55,495 nt of DNA from Lingula anatina (Eukaryota; Brachiopoda; Lingulata; Lingulida; Lingulidae): the NCBI RefSeq assembly GCF_001039355.2, contig NW_019775382.1, positions 57,816-113,310 of the forward strand, in the 5' to 3' direction. A model generated the notes under the pieces. It was not told the origin of the DNA. It saw only the letters and a program-made list of their open reading frames with translations, and ran no database searches. The position numbers and the translations under genes were made by a program. How positions within the stretch are numbered: the first letter of the stretch is position 1; every line of letters begins with the position of its first letter. This document shows positions 44,173-55,232 of this stretch, piece after piece.

Positions 44173-46110
44173 CGTTCACACACACTCACTCTTACATTCG
44201 TTATGTTAACCGTGGGGGTTTATCTGAAGCGAGACCAGGTTATATATATATATATAAAAAAAAGAAAAAAAAAAAAACACTTTCATCCCCAAACTGCTGA
44301 TAGCAGGTCACCAGCCAAATGACCATAGTTAACCTGAGTAGTAATGAAGTCCATAAAACCACCATTTGATAATAGTATAACAACTAGAATGATATCCACG
44401 TGTTATGGCATGAGTTTCGTTAATATGGGGCATATGTTCTTAAAGTGTTAGTTTTTTATCGTGTTTCCAAGTCCTTGGTTTTGGTTTTCCTGGCGTTCAT
44501 TGTACGTGTGGGCAGGGGACGCGGGGGAAGGGGGGGGGCAGCCCATTAAAGCTTATGAAACACCTGCGTGTCGTGTATGTGCGTGTATTGTATTACTTTG
44601 ATAACGTTAATAAGAGAGAGAGCCTATTAGATAGTTCAGGTAGGGTTACACAGATAATGAGTCCCTAGTTCTCACAGTCCTTGGCATTATTAAGATATGG
44701 GTTATTAAGTAGCAGCTGATTCTGAGAACAATAGCACGAAGATTACATATACTGAAAAAAACTGTTTACACGAAGTAGGGAGAAATAAAGTGAAAGGCGG
44801 CGTGATGGCTTTAACCTACTTATTTTGAGGTATGCTACCTGCAGGCGCTGGAAATTCTCCGAAGTCATTTTTTCTGTCAACACATCGTGTAAAGCTACAA
44901 ATCTTTCCCAGCGAAAACGTCAAAAGACTGTATTAAATGATGGGTTCTTCTAAAATCTTCAGGAAGGCATGGCACTTAATATGACTCATCATTTGGAACC
45001 AAATCATTCAAATTAAAAACAAAATAAAACAGTGATCCCAGGTGCGACAACGGGTCCAGCAATAAAATTTTGAGTAGAAGGTACAAAATGCTCGATTCTA
45101 TTGCTTTTAGGCATGTTTCCTACACGTCAAATGAGGTAATATTCTATTCATTGAACATCCAAACCTAATACACAGCTGCTTTTCACAAACTGAAGTGAAC
45201 AAAACTTAAAATTGAATGAATTCAAAGTTGTATTCAATTTTTTAAAACGTGCATAGAACAAATATCCACGACCGTCTCCATTTTAATTTAATTTTAAATT
45301 TTTAACCATGCCTTTGCATTATGTAAGGAGCCTGAATGTAACGAATGCTCCGGTTAACGTATGTTCTGGGTCATTTAATTTTAATTTTTATATCGCGTTC
45401 CACTATATTTTGTATTGATTCAATTAAATTATATATGACGTAATGATGTTTTATAAAGATTTAAACTGTAACTCAAGTGGCATTGCTTAATGGCTAATAC
45501 TACAATGTAGGTAACGCACGTAGTTCCTCCCCAAAAAAAATTCATCTTACCCAAGCAATTAGTGCAATAGAAAACATGCTTTTCTGTTGCTGACTGAAAA
45601 TATATATTGTGATTCCATGACAGTTTGTCATTTCTGAAACAACATTTGGACCAGGAGTAGAAAATACCTTATTCAATGTTTATTTTACTTTCAGTAGGGT
45701 GTATCCCCCTTTTTTAATATTCAGTGACACGCAAATTTAAGCCGCCAAAAACAATTAACTCCTCTATACAGAAGATAATCATAAATTTTACAAGGTTATA
45801 CTTAAAAGAGATAAATCAAAGAACAAAACCATCGATGATTGAATTTTCAAAGTGAGCAATACGTTTCCACAGCTGGACGTTATGCATTTGTGACAGTAAC
45901 GTATGTTTTTTTTTATTATTCATGGTTCCAGAAGAGTGAAACTCTAATACGAACTTCATCAAGTGGGACCCTAGAATAAACAATCATACTTGCAATCTTT
46001 GCACTCAATATTTTGAAGAGCATGCCTGTGACTTTACTTGCACCGCTATATTGGGTTCGGGCGTTTGTGCACCATTGTACATGGGCATGTGAATGGGGGG
46101 CCTGGAGGAG
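44173..46110. other. Intergenic, no gene seen
   Basis: AT-rich with a (TA)n/A-rich tract (44241-44277) and a G-rich tract (44511-44540) with several runs of four or more G. No supported ORF or RNA gene. Confidence 0.45.
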
Positions 46111-46113
46111 TGT

Positions 46114-46117
<4 letters not shown>

Positions 46118-46153
<36 letters not shown>

Positions 46154-46180
46154 CTACTTCCTTTCCTCCCTCCCTCCCTC
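46118..46180 (+). repeat. (CTGT)n-(CT)n-(CCCT)n compound microsatellite
   Basis: CTGTCTGTCTGTCTGT, then CT repeats, then CCTCCCTCCCTC. ORFs over it are artefacts. Confidence 0.9.
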
Positions 46181-46985
46181 TCCTATATAACAAGTGCACT
46201 ACAGTCTGTAATACAGCCCTAGATTTTTTCTGTTTCACTATTTCGTCATATTTAAACTTGATTTAAAACTTGGTTGCCAAAGCGATGCGTCGTAGGGCAA
46301 TTGAATATGTTTAAGAACACCATTGGTGAGTCTATAGAAATCAACACATCTTGATCAGAGTTTATGGCATGATATTCTTGCTGTAGATCATGCTTTATTT
46401 TATCACCTGAAATCTTGTAGTTCTGCCTTTGTATTCATTATCTAATATACACGCATTGCTATTGGTACGTGCACAGTGATTTCTTGTATATGCCATGCAG
46501 TACGATATGGCTGCACGCTCCATTATTGTATAACCGTCAAGTAAGCACTACCGTGAGCGGTTTGGCTTCATCATATGCGGATTACACGAACATTTTGTAG
46601 AACACGCATGTCGTTATTGTAATTGGATGTGAAATAACAACCTTTTACTTGGAGTCACTGGGTTCATTTTAGCGCACTGCTATCACAGAAAAAAAAAAAC
46701 GAATTCGATTCCACAGAAAAACTGACGATTTTCTTTGTTTTCCAAATACGTTCTTGACAGCGAAACATTGCATTTTATTGATTGATTTGTTTGAAAGTCA
46801 AAGCATTAGATAGTTGTAAGAACGTGACCGTTGGCGATAGTACTAGCAAACATCATGCTTATCATGAGTGATTAGTGCAATCTGTCATTCAATGTGTGTA
46901 ATTAGTCATTTGTGATTAAACACAGTGTGTGGTGCATACATTCTGATCACGTCAACGTCCGACACACTTGTTGTTCACCACATAT

Positions 46986-47400
46986 TTGCCAAACGAATCT
47001 TTATTTTACTTTTGAATTTCTGGGTGGTTTTGTTTTGTTTGTTTGGCAAAACGACAGTTTCGAAATTGTTCACCCAATAATTGCCAAACGAAGCTTTATA
47101 TATTTTACTTTTGATTTTCTGAGTGGTTTTGTTCCGTTTGTTGCTAAAACGACACTTTCGAAATTTTTTCACTCAACAATTGCCAAACAAATATTTATTT
47201 CACTTTTGCTTTTCTGAGTGGTTTTTGTTCCGTTGTGGTAAAACGACAGCTTCGAAAATCAGCATGAACGACTTACTTTTACGAGAGGTGTAGAATTTTT
47301 GTGATTTTTTGTATGTTCATTGATGATGTTCGCCCCCTAAATGCCAAACCGTATTTTTGTTTTACATCAAATTTGCTGAGTGGTTTATTATGCTAATAAG
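46986..47400 (+). repeat. ~97-bp tandem repeat, three copies plus a decayed fourth
   Basis: Units start with TTGCCAAACGAA at about 46986, 47081 and 47179 and include CTGAGTGGTTTTGTTCCGTT and AAAACGACAGTTTCGAAATT; a decayed copy begins near 47341. An open + frame through part of the array (46912-47217) has no recognisable motif. Confidence 0.75.
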
Positions 47401-47923
47401 GCAGGCTTCTGTGAACATCAATTTTCGAATAACTTTAACGAAAGTAATCGATTTTGCACCTATTTTGCTTTACTTCTGTTCCAAAGTGCGAAAGGATATT
47501 TTTATTTGACTTCAATTTTGCAGTTTGTTGTTAAGGCAGGCTTCTTTGGATAAAAGGCACAATCATCTTTACAAACGTTGTTGACTAAAACGTATTCTAC
47601 GAAAGAAATCATGTTTTATAGTTTTAATTGACTATTTAAATATATGGATAAAAGGTATCGAATTTGAGAAATAAATATGGATAATTTGATATCAGAATAG
47701 AATGAATTGAAAGTGTCGAAAGGCCCTTGTTACCAAGAAATTCTCGTTATATCTGGTGCATTTGCACTTTCCTGTCCCCTCGCTTAAAATTGGAAAAGAA
47801 AATATCAATTTTATCTCTACCCTTACATGTCTGCTAGTTAACATGAACTCCCGTTCTTGGAAACTCCCCGGAAACTGCTGACATCTGAGGTTTTTAACCA
47901 TCTTTCATTCTGTCTGAACAACT

Positions 47924-48070
47924 GTGACACGTTGTCTGAAACGTTCCTGCATGTTGTTCATCATTTTGACCGTCCTTATGACACGTTGTCTCCGCGTTCC
48001 TGCATGTTGGAAATCATTATGACACGTTTTCTACAACGTTCTCCGCCTGCGTTCATCATTTGTCGTCCAT
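47924..48070 (+). repeat. ~50-56-bp tandem repeat, three copies
   Basis: Units begin at TGACACGTTGTCT (47924, 47980) and TGACACGTTTTCT (48030), each followed by ACGTTC(C/T)... and TCATCATT or similar. Confidence 0.65.
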
Positions 48071-48419
48071 CGTGAAATTGAAGCTTTCTGATGCGTTGCT
48101 GCGTCAGAACAATGAGGGCTGCTCCAACGACTTTTCGGTTAGAGCTACTGACGTGAGCAGATTGAGTCGGTCACTGTTCTATACTGACCCGGTGTAACGA
48201 AACTGAGGCTCCGTGTAACAGAAAGTCCGCCCTCCATATATTTATAATGGTTAGAGTTAGATTGACCTAAGTGGGTCAAAATCTAGGGCGAGGCTTACCT
48301 GTACAAATGACTGGGAAGCGGACTCTCTGTTATGGGGGACTCTCCGTCACGTTACAATCAGGGGTGGCAATTCTGTCCGTTACCCTATGTGTATCACCCC
48401 ACCCTTCATACTGGCGGAT

Positions 48420-48441
48420 GCGGGGGTGGGGGGTGGGGGGG

Positions 48442-48472
<31 letters not shown>

Positions 48473-48500
48473 CTGTGTGTGTGTGTGTTTTGGGGGGGAT
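48420..48500 (+). repeat. G-rich tract and (GT)n microsatellite
   Basis: GGGGGTGGGGGGTGGGGGGG, then about 20 GT repeats and a further G run (48491-48498). Four or more G runs within 25 bases meet the usual G-quadruplex pattern. Confidence 0.85.
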
Positions 48501-49543
48501 CGGGGAGTTGAAAAGCTACCTTTACCCATCATGCACCTCTCGCCCGCCGGTACCACCCAACTCCTGCCGCCATTTAATGGTTCCACCAAATGATACAAAG
48601 TGGTCCACGTTGATTATTTTACATACTGTAGATGATTCCCCGGACTGGCGAGTTGTTTTTTTACCTGATATTTGGTAAAGAACTGCCATAACTGTGTTGG
48701 TGAGGACGGTGTGTAGTTCTTCAATGGGATAGAAGACATAATCGACATGTATTCTTAGGGTACATCTACCGCGGGCATCCACACCAGATGTCTTTTACTT
48801 TCGACCACATGGGCGTTGTCAGTGCCCGCATCGAGTGAATACATTTCATACAACATATATACGACAATAATAGTGATTTTGACTGAATAATATTCTATCA
48901 AATATGTTTAATATTTTTATATATGAATAATAAACATCTAATAACAAAACTCAATAAGACAGTATTTTTTATAAATTCACTTTGTATACAAAATATGACT
49001 TTGTATAAAACAATTAAAGCGACTGACATAGCACCATTGTTTTCACCATGCTTTTACGATGGATATCACAAAATGAGCAATATGTATAATAAATTACAGG
49101 TGAAACGCAAATACAGAACTAATCGTGCATAATAACAATAGGCATATATGTACTGTATTTTTCTCAAATACGGCAATGATTGAAAAAAACATTTATGTAC
49201 CTTGTTTTCCTAGTAGCAGTTCCATTTATTGAATTAAAATGTTATTCAATATTTTCTCCGATACGTTTAGAAATGAAACGTTGATCATTTCACAACCGAA
49301 GCCTAAAAGCGAAAGTAGGCCGCCTGTAGCCCGACCTCTTCCAAACAATACACCATCATTGAGCTTGAAATTCCATATAGCCAAGAATTATCATTTGCAC
49401 TTCTTTTGCGCAAGTGAAAGTCCTTCGCACCAGAATAGGTCTATTCCGCCATGTGATCCACGCCCTTTCCTGCTTACTTTGGCTTGAGTTTGCTACAGCC
49501 GGGTTAACGAACTCTTCCCGCAGATCACGCTATCATGTTATCC
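48500..49543. other. 3' flank of the GPCR gene; no other gene seen
   Basis: On the - strand a poly(A) hexamer AATAAA lies at 49225-49230, ~315 nt beyond the GPCR stop codon, and is the nearest good candidate for its 3' end. Small ORFs are unsupported. Confidence 0.4.
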
Positions 49544-50740
49544 CTATAGAGACTCTATAAGTTCGTGTGGAACACGGAGGTTATTACTGGACGACCTGTC
49601 TGTGTTCAGGGCTGACAGTGCCACAGGGGGGTCTGACCGCGTGTTTCCAACTGTCACCAACAGCCACCAGATGTGGCTTAAACACCGGCAGCAGCGTCTC
49701 TTAAAGCGCTCGAAGCCAGCGCGGACGTCTCGCACCCTCATGATGTAGATGGCCGGATCACAGACTGAGTTGAGCAGCAAGACGTCATGAAGGTATTCCC
49801 CCGCGATGAGTAAGGTAGGCACAGACTCGCTGTCTATTAGCCCCTGCTTGGCTCGTATCAGCATAACGAGCTCAAACATAGTCAGCGGCATCCAGCACAC
49901 GAAGAAGGTGCCGAAGATGAGCAAGGTGGTTCGTATAGCCTTGCGGTTGTTACGATACGTGTGCTGCAGAGGCCAACAGTGACCTTGAGAATGAAACAGG
50001 GTGTCGTCTTCACGTGCAAACGACCTGTGCACCTTCATCTGATGAAATATCCTCCCGTACAGGTACGCCATCACAACGAAACAAACGAACGCTATCGCGA
50101 ACATTATCTGTTGGGAATGGAAATGGTTAAAAATGGTGTGCTGACAGTAATTATCTGTGGTGTCGTCCTTTACGTGGTAGTCCACCAAGCCAATGAGCAG
50201 GTCTGAGTACCCCACCAGGAACGAGAACAGCCAGAATATCCCCAGCATCCACTTGGCGTGCGTGGTGGTGATGGAGGTCCGGTATCTCAGGGGTTTCTTG
50301 ATGGCCAGAAAGTGGATGATGGCCATCCCAAACAGGTTGAGGAGTGATATAACGTTAGCGGTACAGATGAGGCCTCGGACCACCAGCCAAGAGCACATGG
50401 CGTAGACACTGGTCAGTATCGGAGGGTTCACAACGCGGCTCACGATGTGGAGGAGCGTGCTGAGACTGACGAAGATATCAGAGAAGCCAAGACTGACGAA
50501 AAACAGGAGTCGCGGGTTAAGGCGCTTCTTCACGTGCGCTATACCTATTAACCCCGTGGAGTTGAAGATGAAGGATAGAAAGCACAGAATAAGAGCAATT
50601 ATTTTGTACGGTTTTTGTGCCAGGAGCTGAAATCTATAGTTGACGTCATAGTAATCAAAATTCATGTAATCCGTTATATTGCCGAATTCTGTGTCGTTCC
50701 AAAATCCGACCAGATATATCTCGTCCTCCTCATACGCCAT
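49544..50740 (-). CDS. Intronless class A (rhodopsin-like) G protein-coupled receptor
   Basis: 398 residues on the - strand. Seven hydrophobic segments lie at about 46-69, 78-100, 117-145, 164-186, 211-231, 270-293 and 315-336. The short N-terminus has N-glycosylation sequons at Asn15 and Asn21. Class A marks: Asn60 in TM1, SLGFSD (Asp88) in TM2, Cys116 before TM3 with partner Cys199 in loop 2, FVCWMP in TM6 (Cys282-Pro285), and NSVCDPAIY in TM7 (324-332), then a CCRC cluster (350-353) suited to palmitoylation. The DRY motif at the end of TM3 is replaced by IHF (142-144) before LAIKKPLRY. A plasma membrane receptor for an unknown ligand; the DPxIY and loop features do not let me pick a subfamily. 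Not related to the SDR genes. The stop is TAG at 49544-49546. I chose the first Met because it gives a normal-length N-terminus with sequons. Confidence 0.9.
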   Translation of the reverse strand: MAYEEDEIYLVGFWNDTEFGNITDYMNFDYYDVNYRFQLLAQKPYKIIALILCFLSFIFNSTGLIGIAHVKKRLNPRLLFFVSLGFSDIFVSLSTLLHIVSRVVNPPILTSVYAMCSWLVVRGLICTANVISLLNLFGMAIIHFLAIKKPLRYRTSITTTHAKWMLGIFWLFSFLVGYSDLLIGLVDYHVKDDTTDNYCQHTIFNHFHSQQIMFAIAFVCFVVMAYLYGRIFHQMKVHRSFAREDDTLFHSQGHCWPLQHTYRNNRKAIRTTLLIFGTFFVCWMPLTMFELVMLIRAKQGLIDSESVPTLLIAGEYLHDVLLLNSVCDPAIYIMRVRDVRAGFERFKRRCCRCLSHIWWLLVTVGNTRSDPPVALSALNTDRSSSNNLRVPHELIESL

Positions 50741-51200
50741 TGAAACGCCAATAGTTGTCTTGTCCGATCGAAGTAAGGTTAAACCGTCCTCTATTCCATC
50801 GTGTTGACCTCACTTCATTTTGTAAACTATTGAATACATTGGCTCTTGGCCACTGATGTCAGGCTGTGAGCTACTACTGCTAAATTTGAAATTCGCTCTG
50901 AAAGAAAGAACGTTTTACAATCACGCTTTCATTGCTCTAGCTACACAGTTCCATTTTCTAGAGAGACAACGCGGGTCCTCCATAGATATAATCACTTGTT
51001 TTTGAGTGTCTGCTTTCTTCTTCCCACAAAATCGAGAAACGAAACACGCAGTCTTAAAATCAGTGGTATGTTTCTATTCTTCTTAATTTTTCTCCAGCGA
51101 CGAAGGTACACAAGAGTAGTAACCCCATGGAGCGTAGACATGGACTTCGTATTTTAGATATTTTGTCCAGTATGCTAGGAACTGTAATAAATTATTGTTG
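50741..51200. other. Upstream of the GPCR gene
   Basis: Would contain its 5' UTR and promoter on the - strand. I see no clear TATA box. Confidence 0.3.
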
Positions 51201-51201
51201 T

Positions 51202-51350
51202 TTAATTATGAGGGAGCCGTGGTTAACGCCAGCCTGAAGAGTTCAACTGAGAATTACTTGTTGCAGACTATCAATGATTAATTATGAGGGAGACGTGGTT
51301 AACGCCAGCCTGAAGAGTTCAACTGAGAATTACTTGTTGCAGACTATCAA
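51202..51350 (+). repeat. 76-bp tandem duplication
   Basis: TTAATTATGAGGGAGCCGTG (51202) and TTAATTATGAGGGAGACGTG (51278) start two nearly identical units that end in TTGTTGCAGACTATCAA. One substitution is seen between them, so the duplication is recent. Confidence 0.9.
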
Positions 51351-52680
51351 ATTTACTGTGGTGCACAAGACTGATTTGATCCTGGTAATTACTGTTAGTT
51401 TTTCCTCTGTAGGTGACAGAATATGTGACACTGTACCATGTCTGTCTTATAAGTTGAGCAAACTCACTGTTTTATTCTTATATTCCGAGCTCGTCATCGC
51501 TGTCTGTGAAGAACCGCACTCTACTCCAGGGGCAGTGGCACAGTTGACATTCATGAAATATGAAATAAAACATCCCAGTATATTGTAGTGATGGTCGATA
51601 TGGTCGTACTTCTGTTTAGAGTAGGCAGGGCACATACAAGAGTAATGTCTGTGTTTTCTATCCCGAGTGGTGCTTACCAATAGACCAATCAGACACTTGC
51701 CTGGCTTCTCAGGTTGTCCAGCCGGTAGTTGTCACCCGAGGTCCTTGAGCACACTGAAAATACAGGGACGCAGTCAGAGATATATATACAGAAATGTAAC
51801 AATAACAGTTCAAAGATAACGTGTTATTAACGTACAGAACACCACATATCAAATCAGTTCCACGAAAAGTACAGTGTAATCATGGGGAAAGTTTATACAA
51901 CAATGGGATTGGTGTCTTAAGTATGAATAAAATTGGGCTTGCAAGGTGTTCCTTTGACGTGTGGTTGCTTCCATATACTGCAATAACTGCCATCAAATAG
52001 ACTCTACTAAGAATACCTCCGCCTCCAGAATGTGAAGGAACAATGTCCCCGATCTCTGTGGCTGTATCTAATTAGAAAAAAAAACGCGGTGTCGATATCT
52101 ACATTCTAAATCATTAATTCAAATTGAAAACATGCATCCCCTCAAACCTGTTGTTTAACAGTGATTTTCTTAGAAGAAATATGACCATAAAACTGAGAAG
52201 ACTCTGTCAAATGTCACACCAAATTAATGCACAAATAGCATCGTCAGGGGTGTACGTGTGCACCGTGTATAGTCCCTGAGTTGAAGAGATAGCGTGACTA
52301 GCACTGACGCTGTACTATCAACATGACACTAATATCATGGCGCATTAAACCAAGAATCAATGCGATGGAAACTGCATATACACATCTACTTGCATATCAA
52401 TCTTTTTTTCTGTCTCGCAAAAGATCTTTTGGTCAATTGACCTCATTCCCTTTCAGAATGAAATGTGGATAATTTTGTAGAGTCAGGAAAACAGAAAAAT
52501 CAAACTTAATAGGATTGGAAGCTTTCTTTGAAAGAAATATAATCAAGTTTATGGAATAAAAGAAAATTCAACTTGGTTATCGAAGCCATGCAATGCACGT
52601 TAAAACTTAAAGTGGAAGTATTTATGTACAAATTCTACATTTATCTCCTCATCACCTAGGTGCACCGTCTCTCATCTTAA
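51351..52680. other. Intergenic, no gene seen
   Basis: No recognised coding or RNA gene. The open + frame 51274-51588 runs through the 76-bp duplication and has no motif. Confidence 0.4.
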
Positions 52681-52689
52681 CATCAGATT

Positions 52690-53410
52690 TTGTGACACAG
52701 GATCCGGTGTCCGCATGGTACTAAAGATTCCCTGTGACACAGGATCCAGTGTCTGGTAGTTATAGCGACCTCTGTGACACAGGATCCGGTGTCTGTTACT
52801 AATAAAGCCCCTGTGACACAGGATCCGGTGTCTGTTTCTAATAAAGCCCCTGTGACACAGGATCCGGTGTCTGTTACTAATAAGCCCATGTGACACAGAA
52901 TCCGGTGTCTGTTACTAATAAAGCCCATGTGACACAGGATCCGGTGTCTGTTACTAATAAAGCCCATGAGACACAGGATCCGGCCTCTGTTACTAATAAA
53001 GCCCCTGTGACACAGGATACGGTGTCTGTTACTAATAAAGCCCCTGTGACACAGGGTCCGGTGTCTGTTACTAATAAAACCCCTGCGACACAGGGTCCGG
53101 TGTCTGTTACTAATAAAACCCCTGCGACACAGGATCCGGTGTCTGTTTCTAATAAAGTCTCTGTGACACAGGATCCGTTGTCTGTTACTAATAAAACCCC
53201 TGCGACACAGGATCCGGTGTCTGTTTCTAATAAAGCCCCTGTGACACATGATCCGGTGTCTGTTACTAATAAAGTCCCTGTGACACAGGATCCGTTGTAT
53301 GTTTCTAATAAAGCCCCTGTGAAACAGGATCCGGTGTCTGGTAGCAAAGAGTACCATATGACACAGGATCCAGTGCCCGGAACTGCAGATTCCCCTGTGA
53401 TGCAGAAACC
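52690..53410 (+). repeat. 39-bp minisatellite, about 18 units
   Basis: The unit is CTGTGACACAGGATCCGGTG TCTGTTACTAATAAAGCCC. Most units keep a BamHI-type GGATCC inside the near-palindrome GACACAGGATCCGGTGTC and 13 carry AATAAA. The end units (first two and last two) are diverged, as usual for arrays. Confidence 0.95.
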
Positions 53411-53483
53411 AGATAAATTTAATTGTACAAAACATGTACAGCCCTTTCTAAATGTCGATCTGGGTATATCTTCCATACACTAA
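52890..53483 (+). CDS. Possible repeat-coding ORF (13-residue repeats), uncertain
   Basis: An open frame of 197 codons reads through the minisatellite as 13-residue units VTQDPVSVTNKAP, with Thr/Val/Pro-rich composition as in secreted or mucin-like stalks, and leaves the array with a 28-residue unique tail ending at TAG (ASIH-type end, 53481-53483). The frame is kept through ~13 units, but upstream units at ~52880 have lost a base and bring stops. Two - strand frames are open too (52683-53435 and 52877-53476), which weakens the case. It could be an exon of a larger gene or chance. Confidence 0.2.
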   Translation: MTQNPVSVTNKAHVTQDPVSVTNKAHETQDPASVTNKAPVTQDTVSVTNKAPVTQGPVSVTNKTPATQGPVSVTNKTPATQDPVSVSNKVSVTQDPLSVTNKTPATQDPVSVSNKAPVTHDPVSVTNKVPVTQDPLYVSNKAPVKQDPVSGSKEYHMTQDPVPGTADSPVMQKPDKFNCTKHVQPFLNVDLGISSIH

Positions 53484-55186
53484 TCTTACTGTTAGAGTTG
53501 GAATTTCAGTTGATTAAAACCAGGAGATTTTGTACCAAATTCTGTAAGTGCTACATAATTAAGCCTCTTTGTCAAGTGCTAAGAATGCGAGGGACACGCA
53601 GGCTGTATCGCGTGCAATAAAAAAAACTTATTTACACAAACCGTATCTCCAGTGCTATATCCTCTCAGCGTCATTAAGCAGTTAAGCACCTGTTTCCCGC
53701 TAAAACAATCACCTGCTTACTGCGCTCATGAATCAATCGCTGCAGGGAACGCTGCATTATTGAGAGAGATGCACACGTGAAGGGACAGATATATATGTGA
53801 TGTCTGAGTAGTCCCATTGGATTTTATGATGTTCTTGTCAAGATGGCGAGAGCAACGTTATCATGCTGTGGGCGCTGGTTTGTTTGGTTACTAAGTGATA
53901 GAGAATAATTAGGTATTATATCATTGAAAAATGACAACGTTAAATCACAGTATTCAGTAATTTTTGCAATCAGAATGTCCAAACTCTCGCATCAATGTTT
54001 AAAATAAACGTTAAGGTAATTGTTGAGCTACGATCTAAGAGAATCACCATTGAAAACATTAACTCCTGTTCCAATTTCGACACAAAACGCAAAACGCTGT
54101 AAGAACCCCACAACAGCTCATAAGCCCCAGGGGACATTAAGTAATACAGTAAAACCACATTCTTTGTGACTCGGCATAGCAAACATTACAGATAAAACCA
54201 ACAAGAACAGTTTTTGTTTGCTGTGTAGCTGCCAACGTTACCCACTTAATTACTAAAGCAATTTGGTCCTAAAATATAGCAACACAGATATAGGTCCTAC
54301 ACATAAAGTGCGGTCTAAATGAAGGTTTCTAAGATTATTTTTAGATCATGTTTTGTAGATAATTTCGGTAACGTGATAATTCAACTCCTCCATGTATTAG
54401 TGTTGTCATTTAACTCGGCTTGAACAATGGCAATATTCCCGGTTTAATCTGGTTGTACCCTACAATAAACAATGCCCATGTTCTCTCTACTGTGGTATGT
54501 TCCATGAAGGCTTTTAATGCAGCTGTGAACGCTGTGAAGTGTAACTACGGTGTAAACAATGGACCACAAACAGGGGGGGGGGGTTATGGCGGATCCAAAG
54601 AACTGTCCATTTGACCGGAAAATCTCTTCTCCTACTCAAGCCTTGAACTCGGCTGCGTGCCCTTCCTCAAGTTGATCAGCTTTAAGTGTAAAGACATACA
54701 CTTAAGAAAAAAAAAAAAACTAACTGAATGTGCGGTTACACAGGTTGATCTTGGGTTTATACAAACGACTAGTAACAGTATATTTCGATTTTTCAACTAA
54801 TGATTAAAGTAGTAACAAAGCATATAGCATTCCCCATGCGGTCTTGAACCGTTTTTACAATTAAAGCTTATAGTGTTCAAATGCTCGGACTTTACAAAAC
54901 AGAGACCACGCAGTATCACAGAATATTTAAAATCTGAAAGAGAATGGTCATGTTATAACCAGTTGCCATGGTAACCACCACTATAGGCTTTATACCTGAG
55001 AAATAGTGATTATAACATAATTCAAAACGTCTTGCGATCAAGCTATTATCAAGATTATTAATATCGTGACCGTGTATCTCGTTTAGAAATGTTTTGGACA
55101 GCAACGCGTGGCCATGGAAAAACGAGCAGCTTATTAAATATGATAAACGCTGGCTGAGAACGTGCAGTAACATCACCACTTTATGC
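53484..55186. other. Intergenic, no gene seen
   Basis: Short ORFs only. A YY1-like CAAGATGGCG is at 53839-53848 and a poly-G run at 54571-54580. Confidence 0.4.
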
Positions 55187-55232
55187 CCTCCCTCCCTCCC
55201 TCCCTCTTCTCTTCTCTCTCTCTCTCTCTCTC
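55187..55232 (+). repeat. (CCCT)n-(CT)n microsatellite
   Basis: CCTCCCTCCCTCCCTC followed by TCTCTCTCTC. The - strand ORF across it is an artefact. Confidence 0.9.

Noticed and set aside
46912-47217. 101-codon Phe-rich ORF
   Set aside because: Lies in the ~97-bp tandem repeat and has no sign of selection or motif.
52683-53435. 250-codon - strand ORF with RHRILCHRGFISN repeats
   Set aside because: Shadow of the 39-bp array; it lacks a unique domain and is highly basic, as expected from the repeat sequence.
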